A stretch of DNA of 64,000 nucleotides, taken from Microbacterium sp. SORGH_AS_0862 (GTDB taxonomy: Bacteria; Actinomycetota; Actinomycetes; Actinomycetales; Microbacteriaceae). Under the pieces are notes generated by a model, which saw nothing but the letters and a program-made list of their open reading frames with translations, was not told the origin of the DNA and searched no databases. Where the stretch lies: positions 496,001-560,000 of the forward strand of contig NZ_JAUTAY010000001.1 of assembly GCF_030818795.1 (NCBI RefSeq), given 5' to 3'. How positions within the stretch are numbered: the stretch's first letter is position 1; each line of letters begins with the position of its first letter. The position numbers were made by a program, and so were the translations under genes. This document shows positions 1 through 9,528 of the stretch, piece after piece.

Positions 1-681
1 GTGGTGGCGAACGTCGCTCTGGCGAAGACGAAGGGCAACGGCGGCGGATTCCTCCTCGTCAACTGGGGCTGGGGCCTCGCGGTCTTCGCCGGCGTCATCG
101 CCTCAGCGTACTCCGGTGCACAGCTGAACCCGGCCGTGTCCATCGGTCTTCTCGTGCACGGCGACATCAGCGGTGTGCAGTTCGCGATCGCGGTGCTCGC
201 CCAGATGCTGGGTGCGATCATCGGTGCCGTCCTGTGCTGGGTCGCCTACAAGCAGCACTTCGACGACGAGCCCGACCCTGCGAACAAGCTCGGGGTCTTC
301 TCGACGGGCCCGGCGATCCGCTCGTACGGCTGGAACCTCATGACGGAGATCATCGCGACCTTCGTGCTCGTGTTCGTCATCTTCGGATTCCGTGACTACG
401 GTGTCGCCGACATCGGCGTTCCCGGTGGCCTCGGCGGCCTCGCCGCCGTGCCGGTGGCCCTGCTCGTGGTCGGCATCGGCGCCTCGCTCGGTGGCCCGAC
501 CGGATACGCGATCAACCCTGCGCGCGACCTCGGCCCGCGCATCGCTCACGCCATCCTGCCCATCAAGGGCAAGGGCTCCAGCGACTGGTCGTACTCGTGG
601 GTGCCGGTCGTCGGCCCGCTCATCGGCGGCACGCTCGCCGGCCTGCTCGCACCGCTCCTGCTGGGCTTCGTCGCGGCCTGA
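1..681 (+). CDS. glpF: Aquaglyceroporin / glycerol uptake facilitator (5' end cut by window)
   Basis: This is a MIP-family channel that lets glycerol diffuse across the membrane for phosphorylation by the kinase encoded next. The visible 226 residues carry both NPA half-helix motifs, LNPAVS near residue 43 and INPARD near residue 172, with hydrophobic helices around them. The family is usually about 240-280 aa and begins with a helix that is missing here. The reading frame is open to base 1, so the true start lies upstream and the gene is partial. It sits 84 bp before glpK on the same strand, the classical glpFK arrangement. The Asp after the second NPA (NPARD) favours a glycerol channel over a strict water channel. 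Confidence 0.93.
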   Translation: MVANVALAKTKGNGGGFLLVNWGWGLAVFAGVIASAYSGAQLNPAVSIGLLVHGDISGVQFAIAVLAQMLGAIIGAVLCWVAYKQHFDDEPDPANKLGVFSTGPAIRSYGWNLMTEIIATFVLVFVIFGFRDYGVADIGVPGGLGGLAAVPVALLVVGIGASLGGPTGYAINPARDLGPRIAHAILPIKGKGSSDWSYSWVPVVGPLIGGTLAGLLAPLLLGFVAA

Positions 682-765
682 TCCGTCCCACTCCCGGGTG
701 GGCGGCGCATCCGTGCGCCCCCACCCTCCCCACCATCCGAACCAACAGACAAGGAAGTCCATCCA

Positions 766-2277
766 ATGGCTGACTACGTCCTCGCCATCGACCAGGGAAC
801 CACCTCGACGCGCGCGATGATCTTCGACCGCAAGGGAAGCGTGATCTCCGTCGGGCAGAAGGAGCACGAGCAGATCTTCCCGAAGGCGGGCTGGGTCGAG
901 CACGACCCCGCCGAGATCTGGCGCAACACCCAGGAGGTCATCGGCCTCGCGCTGAGCCGCGCCGACATCACCCGCCACGACATCGCCGCGATCGGCATCA
1001 CCAACCAGCGTGAGACCGCGGTGGTCTGGGACAAGAACACCGGAAAGCCCGTCTACAACGCGATCGTCTGGCAGGACACCCGCACGCAGTCGATCGTCGA
1101 CCGTCTCGCCGACGGCGACACCGACCGCTACAAGGACATCGTGGGCCTGCCGCTGGCCACGTACTTCTCCGGAACCAAGATCGTGTGGATCCTCGAGAAC
1201 GTCGAGGGTGCGCGCGAGAAGGCGGAGGCCGGCGACCTGATCTTCGGCACGACCGACACGTGGGTGCTCTGGAACCTCACCGGCGGTACCGAGGGCGGCG
1301 TGCACGCGACCGACGTCACCAACGCCAGCCGGACGCTGTTCATGGACCTCGAGACGCTGCAGTGGCGCGACGACATCCTCGCCGACTTCGGCGTGCCGCG
1401 CTCGATGATGCCGGAGATCCGCTCCTCCTCCGAGGTCTATGGCACCGCCGAGTCCTCCTCGCTGCTGCGTGAGACCCCGGTCGCCGGCATCCTGGGCGAC
1501 CAGCAGGCCGCCACCTTCGGTCAGGCGGCATACGACCCGGGTGAGAGCAAGAACACGTACGGCACCGGCAACTTCCTGATCTTCCAGACCGGTGAGGAGA
1601 TCGTCCGCTCCAAGAACGGGCTGCTGACGACCCTCGGCTACAAGCTCGGCGACGGCCCGGCGCACTACGCGCTCGAGGGTTCGATCGCCGTCACCGGTTC
1701 CCTCATCCAGTGGCTGCGCGACCAGCTCGGCATCATCTCTTCCGCACCCGAGGTCGAGAAGCTCGCCGAGAGCGTCGAGGACAACGGCGGCGTGTACTTC
1801 GTGCCGGCCTTCTCGGGCCTGTTCGCTCCGTACTGGCGCCCGGATGCCCGTGGCGCGATCGTCGGCATGACCCGATACGTGAACAAGGGCCACATCGCCC
1901 GGGCCGCCCTCGAGGCGACGGCCTTCCAGTCGCGCGAGGTGCTCGACGCGGTCAACGCCGACTCCGGTGTCGACCTCACCGAGCTCAAGGTCGACGGCGG
2001 CATGACCGCGAACGACGCCCTGATGCAGTTCCAGGCCGACATCCTGGGCGTCCCGGTCGTGCGACCGGTCGTCGCCGAGACCACGGCTCTGGGCGCTGCG
2101 TACGCTGCAGGCCTGGCCGTCGGCTTCTGGGACAACCTCGACGACCTGCGCGCCAACTGGCAGGAGGACAAGCGCTGGGAGCCGAACATGGATCCCGAGG
2201 AGCGCGACCGTCAACTGCGGCTGTGGAAGAAGGCCGTCAGCAAGTCCATGGACTGGGTCGACGACGACGTGCGTTGA
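766..2277 (+). CDS. glpK: Glycerol kinase
   Basis: FGGY-family kinase of 503 aa that converts glycerol and ATP to sn-glycerol-3-phosphate in the cytoplasm. The N-terminal phosphate-binding motif ([13 protein letters not shown]) begins near residue 9, the [10 protein letters not shown] segment lies near residue 243, and the C-terminal glycine-rich adenosine-binding motif ([10 protein letters not shown]) is present. Length is normal for the family. The ATG has a good ribosome binding site (AAGGAAG, about 9 bp upstream). With glpF it traps incoming glycerol, and the pair ends at a very strong hairpin just past the stop. No truncation or unusual composition is seen. Confidence 0.97.
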   Translation: MADYVLAIDQGTTSTRAMIFDRKGSVISVGQKEHEQIFPKAGWVEHDPAEIWRNTQEVIGLALSRADITRHDIAAIGITNQRETAVVWDKNTGKPVYNAIVWQDTRTQSIVDRLADGDTDRYKDIVGLPLATYFSGTKIVWILENVEGAREKAEAGDLIFGTTDTWVLWNLTGGTEGGVHATDVTNASRTLFMDLETLQWRDDILADFGVPRSMMPEIRSSSEVYGTAESSSLLRETPVAGILGDQQAATFGQAAYDPGESKNTYGTGNFLIFQTGEEIVRSKNGLLTTLGYKLGDGPAHYALEGSIAVTGSLIQWLRDQLGIISSAPEVEKLAESVEDNGGVYFVPAFSGLFAPYWRPDARGAIVGMTRYVNKGHIARAALEATAFQSREVLDAVNADSGVDLTELKVDGGMTANDALMQFQADILGVPVVRPVVAETTALGAAYAAGLAVGFWDNLDDLRANWQEDKRWEPNMDPEERDRQLRLWKKAVSKSMDWVDDDVR

Positions 2278-2285
2278 TCCTCTGA

Positions 2286-2331
2286 ACGACGAGATGCCCC
2301 GCGGGTTCCGGCCCGCGGGGCATCTCGTCGT
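2286..2331. terminator. Bidirectional transcription terminator hairpin
   Basis: A perfect 20-bp inverted repeat (2286-2305 and 2312-2331) with a 6-base loop lies between the stop of glpK (plus) and the stop of the convergent OsmC gene (minus). It is GC-rich with no clear T tract, as is common for actinobacterial terminators. Position and symmetry suit termination from both sides. Confidence 0.85.
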
Positions 2332-2343
2332 CCGTGACGACTC

Positions 2344-2817
2344 TCAGCCGGCTGCGGTGACCAGCGCCTCGTGCCGCACCGGGAAGTTGACCGAGTTCGC
2401 GATGAAGCACCATTCGTGGGCGGTCGCGTGCGCGGCCTCGGCGGCGGGGATCATCGACGCGTCCGCCACGACCACGCGGGGTGTCAGAAGCACATCGGTG
2501 AAGCGGCCCGCCCCCGATCCGTCGTCGGTCATCGTCCCCTCGGCGGCGTCCTCGTAGGAGACGACGACCACTCCCGCCACGACGCACGCGTGGAGGTACG
2601 ACAGCAGGTGGCACTGGCTGAGCGCGGCGAGGAGCATGTCCTCCGGGTTCCACCGCTCGGGGTCCCCCCGGAACGGCTTGTCGGCGGACCCTCGCAGCTC
2701 CGGCTTGCCGTCGACCGTCAGGGTGACGTCGCGGTCGTAGTCGCGGTAGCCGCTCGTCCCGGTGCCGCGGTTGCCGGTCCAGAGGGCGTTCAGACGGTAG
2801 TGGTGGGTGCCAGGCAT
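2344..2817 (-). CDS. OsmC/Ohr-family peroxiredoxin-like protein
   Basis: A 157-aa cytoplasmic protein of the OsmC superfamily, thiol-dependent reductases of organic hydroperoxides. Both reactive cysteines are visible: one in LLAALSQCHLL in the middle and one in AHEWCFIANSVNFPV near the C-terminus. An N-terminal beta-sheet region precedes them. Members of this length are usually annotated simply as OsmC family. Two starts are possible, GTG at 2823 and ATG at 2817. The ATG is preferred because homologues begin near MPGTHHYRL, and a weak -10-like CAGACT ends 6 bases before it. The gene is convergent with glpK and divergent from the asparaginase gene. Substrate specificity cannot be read from sequence. 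Confidence 0.88.
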   Translation of the reverse strand: MPGTHHYRLNALWTGNRGTGTSGYRDYDRDVTLTVDGKPELRGSADKPFRGDPERWNPEDMLLAALSQCHLLSYLHACVVAGVVVVSYEDAAEGTMTDDGSGAGRFTDVLLTPRVVVADASMIPAAEAAHATAHEWCFIANSVNFPVRHEALVTAAG

Positions 2818-2852
2818 GGGCACAGTCTGTCATGGCGGATGCGGGCGCCGAC

Positions 2853-2858
2853 TACGCT
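2853..2858 (+). promoter_or_regulatory. Putative -10 of a leaderless promoter (asparaginase)
   Basis: TACGCT ends exactly 6 bases before the ATG at 2865. With this spacing transcription would start at the A of the start codon. No Shine-Dalgarno sequence at usable distance is present, which fits a leaderless mRNA. Confidence 0.6.
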
Positions 2859-2864
2859 GAGAGG

Positions 2865-3854
2865 ATGCCCGAGACGTTCTCCGCCACCGCCGCCGTCGAG
2901 CTCGCCGTCGTCGAACGCAGCGGGTTCGTCGAGTCCCGCCATACCGGCTCCGCCGTGGTTCTCGCGCCCGACGGCACCGTGCTCGCCGCGCACGGCGATC
3001 CCGCATCCGCCGTGCTCCCTCGCTCCACCCTCAAGCCGCTCCAGGCCCTGGCCTGCGTGACCGCCGGGGCTGCGCTGGAAGGCGAGAGGCTGGGCCTCGC
3101 CACCGCCAGCCACGCCGGCACCGAGCGGCACGTCGCCGTGGTCCGCTCCATCCTCGAGGACGCCGGCTGCACCGAGGACGACCTCGGCTGCCCGCCGGCC
3201 TGGCCCGCCGACACGACCACACGGGACGAGATGGTGCGCGACCACGCGACGCGGTCCCGCATCCGGATGAACTGCTCCGGCAAGCACGCGGCGATGCTGC
3301 TCGCCTGCCGCGCGACCGGCTGGGACACCGACGGCTATCTGGATCCCGCGCACCCGCTTCAGCAGCACATCCGCGAGGTCGTGGAGCGTCTCACCGGCGA
3401 GCGTCCGGTCGCCGTGGCGGTCGACGGATGCGGTGCTCCCGTGCCGGCGTTGACGCTCACGGGCCTGGCGCGCGCCCTGCACCGTATGGGGACGTCATCG
3501 GAGCGTTCCCCCTTCGCCCTGCACCGCAGCGCCGCGACGCTCATGGCCGCCGTGCGGGAGAACCCGTGGACGATCGACGGCCCGGGCCGCCCGGACACCG
3601 TCATCATCGAGCGCACCGGCGTGTTCACGAAGACGGGCGCCGAAGGGCTCGTCGTGATGGTGGCCCCGGACGGCACCACGGCAGCCGTCAAGATGCTCGA
3701 CGGCTCCTCGCGCGCCACGGCCACGGTGGGTCTGCGTCTGCTCGAGCGCGCAGGTGCGCTCGCGACGTCCGAGGCGGATGCGGCGCGGCGCGACCTCTCG
3801 CTCGCCGTCCACGGCGGCGACGCGATCGTCGGCGTCATCCGTCCGACGGTGTGA
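2865..3854 (+). CDS. L-asparaginase II family protein
   Basis: A 329-aa protein of the Asparaginase_II family (the R. etli-type thermolabile class, not the E. coli AnsB fold), predicted to hydrolyse asparagine to aspartate and ammonia. Family features are an early SRHTGSAVVLAPDG segment, a PRSTLKPLQ segment near residue 50, and RMNCSGKHAAML near residue 130 with conserved Ser, Gly and Lys. ATG 2865 is chosen over the in-frame ATG at 2832 because homologues start near here and the -10 hexamer at 2853-2858 fits it. The gene overlaps the convergent saccharopine-dehydrogenase-like gene tail to tail by about 20 bp. It has its own promoter and no operon partner. Confidence 0.88.
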   Translation: MPETFSATAAVELAVVERSGFVESRHTGSAVVLAPDGTVLAAHGDPASAVLPRSTLKPLQALACVTAGAALEGERLGLATASHAGTERHVAVVRSILEDAGCTEDDLGCPPAWPADTTTRDEMVRDHATRSRIRMNCSGKHAAMLLACRATGWDTDGYLDPAHPLQQHIREVVERLTGERPVAVAVDGCGAPVPALTLTGLARALHRMGTSSERSPFALHRSAATLMAAVRENPWTIDGPGRPDTVIIERTGVFTKTGAEGLVVMVAPDGTTAAVKMLDGSSRATATVGLRLLERAGALATSEADAARRDLSLAVHGGDAIVGVIRPTV

Positions 3855-5077
3855 TCTCCTTCTCCACCATCCCCCACGGCGAGCCGTAACCCGCGGGCGC
3901 AGGCTCGGCGAGCAGGTCGAGGAACGGCCTCGCGTCGAAAGCCTCCGGGCCGAGCACCCCTTCCCCCGTCCAATCCCCCCGCGCCAGGAGCTCGAGGGCG
4001 ATCACGGGATTGATCGCGGTCTGCCAGACGACGGCCTGCGAATTGTCCTGGCGCATCGTCTGCTCGTTGTCCGCCACGTGGTACAGGTACGTCGATCGCG
4101 GCGTGCCGTCCTTGCCTGTGCCGCGCACCCACACGCCCGCGCAGGTCTTGCCGGTCATGCGGTCGCCGAGCGTCGCGGGGTCGGGAAGCGCCGCCGCCAC
4201 GACGTCGCGCGGAGACACCTCGACGCCCTTCACCTTCACCGGATCGGTGCGATCGAGGCCCGTCTTGTGCAGCACCTGCAGAACCTGGATGAACTCGTCC
4301 CCCAGGCCGTACTTGAATGTGACGCGCTTCGCCTTCGTCCAGCGCGGCATGAGGAGGACTTCCTCGTGCTCCACGTTCACACATTCCACGGGCCCGATCC
4401 CCTCGGGGAAGTCGAAGACCTCCGGCTCCGAGAACGGAGCGGTCGTGTACCACCCTCGGTCCTTCTCGTAGATCACGGGCGGGTTCAGGCACTCCTCGAT
4501 CGTGGTCCAGATGGAGAACGAGGGTGCGAAGTCGTACCCCTCGACGACGAGGTTCGCGCCATCGCGCACGCCGAGTTCGTCGATCTCGTCGAACAGTTCG
4601 TCCTGCGCGTAGCGAGCGAACACGTCCGACAGCCCGGGTTCGACACCGATGCCCACGAGCGCCAGTCGCCCCGCCTCGCGCCACTTCTCGGCGGCGGCGA
4701 ACTGATCGTCGCCGAGCTTGACCCCCGGCAGCTCGTACGGCTTCTCCGGATGCGGCTTCGACAGGCTCATCGCCATGTCGAGGTAGGTGGCACCGGCATC
4801 GAAGACGCCGGTGAAGATCGGCATCACGAAGCGGGGGTCCACCGCGTTCAGCACGTGCGTGGCACCACTGTCGCGGACGAGCGTCGCGACGGACGCCGCA
4901 TCCGACGCATCCACCTGGGCGGCGCTGAAGCGGGGATCGGCGAGTTCGGCGACGAGCGCCTCGGGCCTGGCCGGGTCGTAGTCGGCGATGACCACCGCGT
5001 CGAAGAAGTCCGCGACGGACGGCGATCCGGGCCGCCGCGGAACCGACGCCGCCGGCGCCGATGATGAGGATGCGCAT
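3835..5077 (-). pseudogene. Saccharopine dehydrogenase-like reductase, frameshifted near its 5' end
   Basis: The Rossmann start (MRILIIGAGGVGSAA) is read from ATG 5077. After ARIAVRR the frame runs off, and the continuation (DFFDAVVIADYDPARPEAL and about 380 residues more) lies in the neighbouring frame to the stop at 3835. Removing one G from the GG around 5010-5016 restores a normal protein of about 413 aa. The intact part matches saccharopine-dehydrogenase-like NADP-dependent reductases, a group that includes carboxynorspermidine synthase as well as lysine-pathway enzymes, so the substrate is uncertain. It follows the APC permease by 14 bp with an AGGAGA ribosome binding site, so the two form an operon. 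A sequencing error is at least as likely as real inactivation. Confidence 0.8.
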
Positions 5078-5091
5078 GCTGTTCTCCTGTC

Positions 5092-6630
5092 TCAGATCAG
5101 GCCGCCGTCGACCGAGCGCCCGTAGTCGCCTTCATCCGGGACGAGGACCTCGGTGTCGCGGTTGAGGCTCTCGCCCCGGAAGAACCTCTTCGAACGCGGG
5201 AAGAGGAACCACACGAACATCAGCACGACGCCGACGGCGAGCGCGCCGATCCCGATGACGAAGGTGCCGCCGATCCCCAGCAGCACCGTGTAGCCGTAGT
5301 CCACATCCCACATGTCGATCGCCGACTGGATGAACGCGTAGGTCAGCATGAGGGCGCCCAGCAGCGGAAGGAGCCCCTTGACCACGAACGCACCCGTCGA
5401 GCGGAAGAGCTCCCGCCGGAAGTACCAGACGCAGGCGTATCCGGTGATGGCGTAGTAGAACGCGATCGCGAGGCCGAGCGACAGGATGGAGTCCTGCAGG
5501 ATGTTGTCGCTGATGAGCGACATCCCCACGTAGTACACGACCGCGACCACCCCCATGACGAGCGTCGAGAACGACGGCGTGCGATAGACCGGGTGCACGT
5601 CCTTGAACCGTGCGGGAAGCGCACGGTAGACCCCCATCGCGAGGGTGCCGCGCGCGGTCGGCAGGATGGTGGTCTGGGTCGAGGACACGGAGGAGATGAG
5701 GACGGCGACGACGAGCACCCATCCGAAGGGCCCGAGCAGTCCGTCCTTGATGGCGAGGAAGAAGTCGTCGGCGTTGCTCTCGTTTCCCAGCCCCACACCG
5801 TCCTCACCGAGGCCCGCGTACATCATGGCCGCGATCGTGACCGAGACATAGGTCACGAGCAGGATGACGGTGGTCAACAGCGCGGCGCGGCCGGGCGTCC
5901 GCTTGGGGTCCTTGGTCTCCTCGTTCAGGGCGAGACAGGTGTCCCACCCCCAGTAGATGAACAGGGCCAGCAGCACCGCTTCGGTGAATCCGCTCCAGTC
6001 GGCGAAGCCGAAGGGGTTGAGCCACGAGATGTCGAACGGCGTCGGGTTCGGGGCTGAGCCTGCGAAGAACTGCCAGAGAGCCGCCACCACGAAGATCGCG
6101 AGCGCGAGGTACTGGACCGCGAGCAGGATGTTCTGGATGCGTTCGCCGATCTCGACGCCGCGCCAGCTCACCCAGGTCATCGCGGCGATGAACGCCACCG
6201 CGACCAGAAGGATGCGCCAGTCGTTGTTCTCGAACTCGAGTCCGAACAGCGCCCAGAAGTAGATCGAGGCGATCTGGGCGAGGTTGGCCAGCACCACCAT
6301 CCCGGCGACCGCGACTCCCCATCCGCCCATCCAGCCCACCCAGGGACCGAACGCCTTGGTGCCCCAGGTGAAGGTCGTCCCGCAGTCGGGCACCGCGCGG
6401 TTCAGCTCGCGGTAGGCGAAGGCGATGAACAGCATCGGGATGAAGGCGATGATGAAGGCGATGGGCGCTTGGGCGCCCACGGCGAGGACGACGAAACCGA
6501 GGGTGGCCACGAGCGAGTACACCGGAGCCGTGGACGCGAGCCCGATGACGGTCGAACCCCAGAGCCCCAGCGTTCCCGCCGCGAGCCCCTTCCCGTCGGG
6601 GCGCTGCAGGTGGATGGGGGTGGTTGTCAT
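5092..6630 (-). CDS. APC-superfamily amino acid/polyamine permease
   Basis: A 512-aa inner membrane protein with about 12 hydrophobic helices, starting with the typical first helix (GLWGSTVIGLASTAPVYSLVATLG), where the unwound GS/ASTAP segment forms the substrate site in APC transporters. Length and helix density match the family. It is first in a two-gene operon with the saccharopine-dehydrogenase-like gene, which suggests import of an amino acid or polyamine precursor handled by that enzyme. This is inference from context. The ATG at 6630 faces away from the EccC/FtsK-like gene, which ends only 33 bp upstream on the same strand. Confidence 0.87.
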   Translation of the reverse strand: MTTTPIHLQRPDGKGLAAGTLGLWGSTVIGLASTAPVYSLVATLGFVVLAVGAQAPIAFIIAFIPMLFIAFAYRELNRAVPDCGTTFTWGTKAFGPWVGWMGGWGVAVAGMVVLANLAQIASIYFWALFGLEFENNDWRILLVAVAFIAAMTWVSWRGVEIGERIQNILLAVQYLALAIFVVAALWQFFAGSAPNPTPFDISWLNPFGFADWSGFTEAVLLALFIYWGWDTCLALNEETKDPKRTPGRAALLTTVILLVTYVSVTIAAMMYAGLGEDGVGLGNESNADDFFLAIKDGLLGPFGWVLVVAVLISSVSSTQTTILPTARGTLAMGVYRALPARFKDVHPVYRTPSFSTLVMGVVAVVYYVGMSLISDNILQDSILSLGLAIAFYYAITGYACVWYFRRELFRSTGAFVVKGLLPLLGALMLTYAFIQSAIDMWDVDYGYTVLLGIGGTFVIGIGALAVGVVLMFVWFLFPRSKRFFRGESLNRDTEVLVPDEGDYGRSVDGGLI

Positions 6631-6662
6631 GCCCAGACGTTAGGGGTCGGATCCATCGACGG

Positions 6663-9440
6663 TCAAGCAATCCGCCGCGCACGGACCGGATCTATGCCCG
6701 GCAGCTGCACACGCACGGGCAGGGACCCCTCCCGCACCAGCCACGCTCGGCCCCGTCCGGGGGCGCAGAAGGGCGGCAACGCGCGGTCGCCGGTGAGCAT
6801 CCGGTACTCCGCGGCGCAATCCGCGTCCACGAGCAGGTCGCCGCGCGCCCGTACCGTCTGCAGCACGGGCCAGGACCGCTGCCACAGTTCAGGATCCGCG
6901 ACGATCGCACGCGCGGCGCCCGCGCCCGCGCGGTCGGCATCCGCCATGGCGACGATGTCGCACCCCCGGGCGGCGAGAGCCGCCGCGACCCGGCGCGCCT
7001 GCATCCCGTCGCGAATGACCACGCCAACCGAGCCCGTACCGCCGGAGTAGGGAGGAGGTTCCGCGGTGGCCGTCCGCTGAGGCGGCTCGACCCACGGGAG
7101 CTGGATCAGACGGCCGTCGAGAGCTCCTCGGCCGGCCGGCGCCTGCGCATCGAAGAGCTCGGGCGCCCCGCCCGCACCGAGATGGTCGATCTTGCTCGGC
7201 ATCCGCAGCAGCACCCGCCTCGGAAGGAGATCGGCGACGCGTGCGAGCGGACCGATGGCCCGTCCGCTGGAGATCGCGAAGCGCCGCCCGCGGGCGCGCG
7301 CGGACCGACAGGCGCGCTCGATCATGGCCAGGGCCGCTGCCGCGTAGTCGGGTGGGAGACCGGCCAACACCGCATCCAGATCGTCCAGCACCACGAGGGC
7401 GCCGTCAGCCTCATCGAGCTCGCACAGCGCATCCCAGAGTCCCTCGGGGTCGCCGGGAAGCCACCGAGCAGGGGTCTGCGCGGCGAGGGCCGCGAGGGCC
7501 GTGGTGCGCCCGCTTCCAGGACCGCCGAGGACGAGCACGCCGGCATCGTCCGGTTCCAGCCGCGCAGCGCGCTGACGCTGGTTGTCCGGCTCGTCCACGA
7601 GCCCGACGACGGGGCGCTCAGCGCTCACCGGCGCCTCGGACAGCGGCCAGCGTTGCGGAAGCGGAGGCTGCCAGGGACGACGCGGCGCGGGCTCCGCGCG
7701 ACGGCGGTCGCAGATGGTCGCCACATCGGCCGGAGTGGTCCGCGCCACCCGCAGGGCGTGCGGCTGGGCGTCTCCGGCGCGCCGGACGAAGGCGGTGCCG
7801 CGGGATGCGGGGTCGCCCGGGATCTCGGCCGCGGCGTGGGTGCCGATGACGAAGCGACTGTCCGCCTCGTCGACGACCCGCAGGCTCACGCGCAGCGGGC
7901 AGTTCGCCAGCAGGGAGTCCCGGACGACGCCCGCGGCACGTTGGGTGCCGAGGATCAGATGGATGCCGAGCGCCCGCCCACGCGCGGCCAGGTCGGCGAA
8001 CAGCGTTCCGAGTTCGCGGTGGGCGTCCAGGAGGGCTGCGAACTCGTCGACCACGACCACGAGACGCGCCAGCTCGACGCCGGCGTCGGCGATATCGCGC
8101 GCGCCCGCGGTGGCGAGAGTACGTTCGCGGTGCCGGATCTCCGCCCTGAGGCTCTCCAGCGCGCGCTGCGTCGCATGCCGGTCGAGGTCGGTCAGTACGC
8201 CCGCGACGTGCGGCAGCGCCGCGAGCGCGTCGAACGCGGTTCCGCCCTTGAAATCCGCCAGCAGGAACGTGACCTCGCGCGTGCTGCGGGTCGCGGCCAG
8301 CTGCGCCACCCACGTGACCAGGAGCTCGCTCTTGCCGGAGCCGGTCATCCCGGTCACGACGGCGTGCGGACCGTCGGCGACGAGGTCGAGGACCGCCGGT
8401 CCGCTCCCGTCAGCGCCGATCGTCACCGCGAGACCACGCCCCGCCGGCGGATGCGCGAGCTCGCTCGCCATGACGATCGGCGGCAGCTCACGCCTGCCCG
8501 GCAGAGCGCGGTGCCGCTCGCCGAGCGCCGACGCGAGCCGCGCGGCCTGAGCGGCCGACAACACGTCGAGGCAGACATCGACGGCACGCCCGGCGTACTC
8601 GAGGCGGCCACGGGCGACGTCGTCGAGCGTCAGAACAGCCGCGCAACGTGTCGGAACCGGCTGGTGCGGTTCGACGACGAGCACCGCCGCATCCTCCGGC
8701 CCCCGCGCCTGCGCCGCGTCGACGTCCAGGTGACACCGCACGCCGGAGTCCACGTGATGGGGCAGTGCGGCGATCCACGGGTCCGCTGCCTCCGCCACGA
8801 CCCGGAGGGAACCGGGCGGATGGGCGCAGCACAGCTGCAGCACGAGTGCCCGGACCACTGCGCCCGCGATGACCCTCGGACCGCGCACGGCGATCCCCGC
8901 GTTGAGGGGAACCGTCACGGGCGCGTCCGCGAGTGTCCCGGCGTGCGCGATCAGCTCGCGGGAGAGTTCGTCGTCCGCCGCACTGATCCTCACGTCGCTG
9001 ACGACATCGCCGCGCCCGACGACGAGTATCCCGCTGCGCGACGGATGCGGCCGCCACAGCTCCCCCGGTCCGTCGAGGTATCCGTCGAGCGTGGGCGTTG
9101 CGCGCAACGCCTCCGAGCGCTCCCGGATGTGCCGCTCGTCGATCTCGTCGCGGATGCGTAGCGCGAGCGCATTCCGGCTCCGCTCCTGCTCTCTCGCGTC
9201 GCGGCGGGCGCCCCGCGAGGCATCCATCACACCGGCGACCGCGATCACGGGCCCGAGCAGCGCGAACCACAGGACCCCCGCATAGCCGGTCACCTGCCAG
9301 AGCACGACCGCCCCCAGGACGGGGGCCAGCGAGGCCAGCCACGGGATCGGCGGGCGGCGGCGGGGCGAATCGGGCGGCGGGAGGGTCAGGTGCGCCGGCG
9401 GCGTAGCGGCAGGACCGGCGCCGGGCTGAGGGGTGAACAC
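6663..9440 (-). CDS. FtsK/SpoIIIE-type (EccC-like) membrane ATPase, orphan
   Basis: A 925-aa protein with a proline-rich N-terminus, two adjacent membrane helices at about residues 34-72, a linker and FtsK/SpoIIIE-type ATPase modules. The first Walker A (GMTGSGKS) is near residue 363 and its Walker B (LVVVVDEFAALL) near 457. A second P-loop (GGPGSGRTT) is near 635 with Walker B (LVVLDDLDAV) near 680. Two N-terminal helices followed by tandem ATPase domains resemble EccC, the type VII secretion motor, more than DNA-translocating FtsK, and no gamma winged-helix domain is seen. No WXG100 substrate, EccB, EccD or mycosin gene is present nearby. It lies 88 bp downstream of the PP2C gene on the same strand. 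GTG 9440 is preferred over GTG 9443. Confidence 0.82.
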   Translation of the reverse strand: MFTPQPGAGPAATPPAHLTLPPPDSPRRRPPIPWLASLAPVLGAVVLWQVTGYAGVLWFALLGPVIAVAGVMDASRGARRDAREQERSRNALALRIRDEIDERHIRERSEALRATPTLDGYLDGPGELWRPHPSRSGILVVGRGDVVSDVRISAADDELSRELIAHAGTLADAPVTVPLNAGIAVRGPRVIAGAVVRALVLQLCCAHPPGSLRVVAEAADPWIAALPHHVDSGVRCHLDVDAAQARGPEDAAVLVVEPHQPVPTRCAAVLTLDDVARGRLEYAGRAVDVCLDVLSAAQAARLASALGERHRALPGRRELPPIVMASELAHPPAGRGLAVTIGADGSGPAVLDLVADGPHAVVTGMTGSGKSELLVTWVAQLAATRSTREVTFLLADFKGGTAFDALAALPHVAGVLTDLDRHATQRALESLRAEIRHRERTLATAGARDIADAGVELARLVVVVDEFAALLDAHRELGTLFADLAARGRALGIHLILGTQRAAGVVRDSLLANCPLRVSLRVVDEADSRFVIGTHAAAEIPGDPASRGTAFVRRAGDAQPHALRVARTTPADVATICDRRRAEPAPRRPWQPPLPQRWPLSEAPVSAERPVVGLVDEPDNQRQRAARLEPDDAGVLVLGGPGSGRTTALAALAAQTPARWLPGDPEGLWDALCELDEADGALVVLDDLDAVLAGLPPDYAAAALAMIERACRSARARGRRFAISSGRAIGPLARVADLLPRRVLLRMPSKIDHLGAGGAPELFDAQAPAGRGALDGRLIQLPWVEPPQRTATAEPPPYSGGTGSVGVVIRDGMQARRVAAALAARGCDIVAMADADRAGAGAARAIVADPELWQRSWPVLQTVRARGDLLVDADCAAEYRMLTGDRALPPFCAPGRGRAWLVREGSLPVRVQLPGIDPVRARRIA

Positions 9441-9528
9441 CACCCCAGTGTGGAACCGCGCCGGGCGCGGCGGGCCGGGCCCGGCGCCGTGGGGGCATCC
9501 AGAACGCCAGAGGCGCGCCTGTGGAGAA

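Noticed and set aside
103..2214. A 703-codon open frame on the minus strand opposite glpF-glpK.
   Set aside because: It is antisense to two clear family members, its translation is low-complexity Arg/Gly/Val/Asp, and it has no start context. It is a shadow of GC-rich codon use.
6624..9161. An 845-codon plus-strand frame opposite the EccC/FtsK-like gene.
   Set aside because: Arg/Ala/Gly-rich shadow translation; the opposite strand holds Walker motifs and membrane helices.
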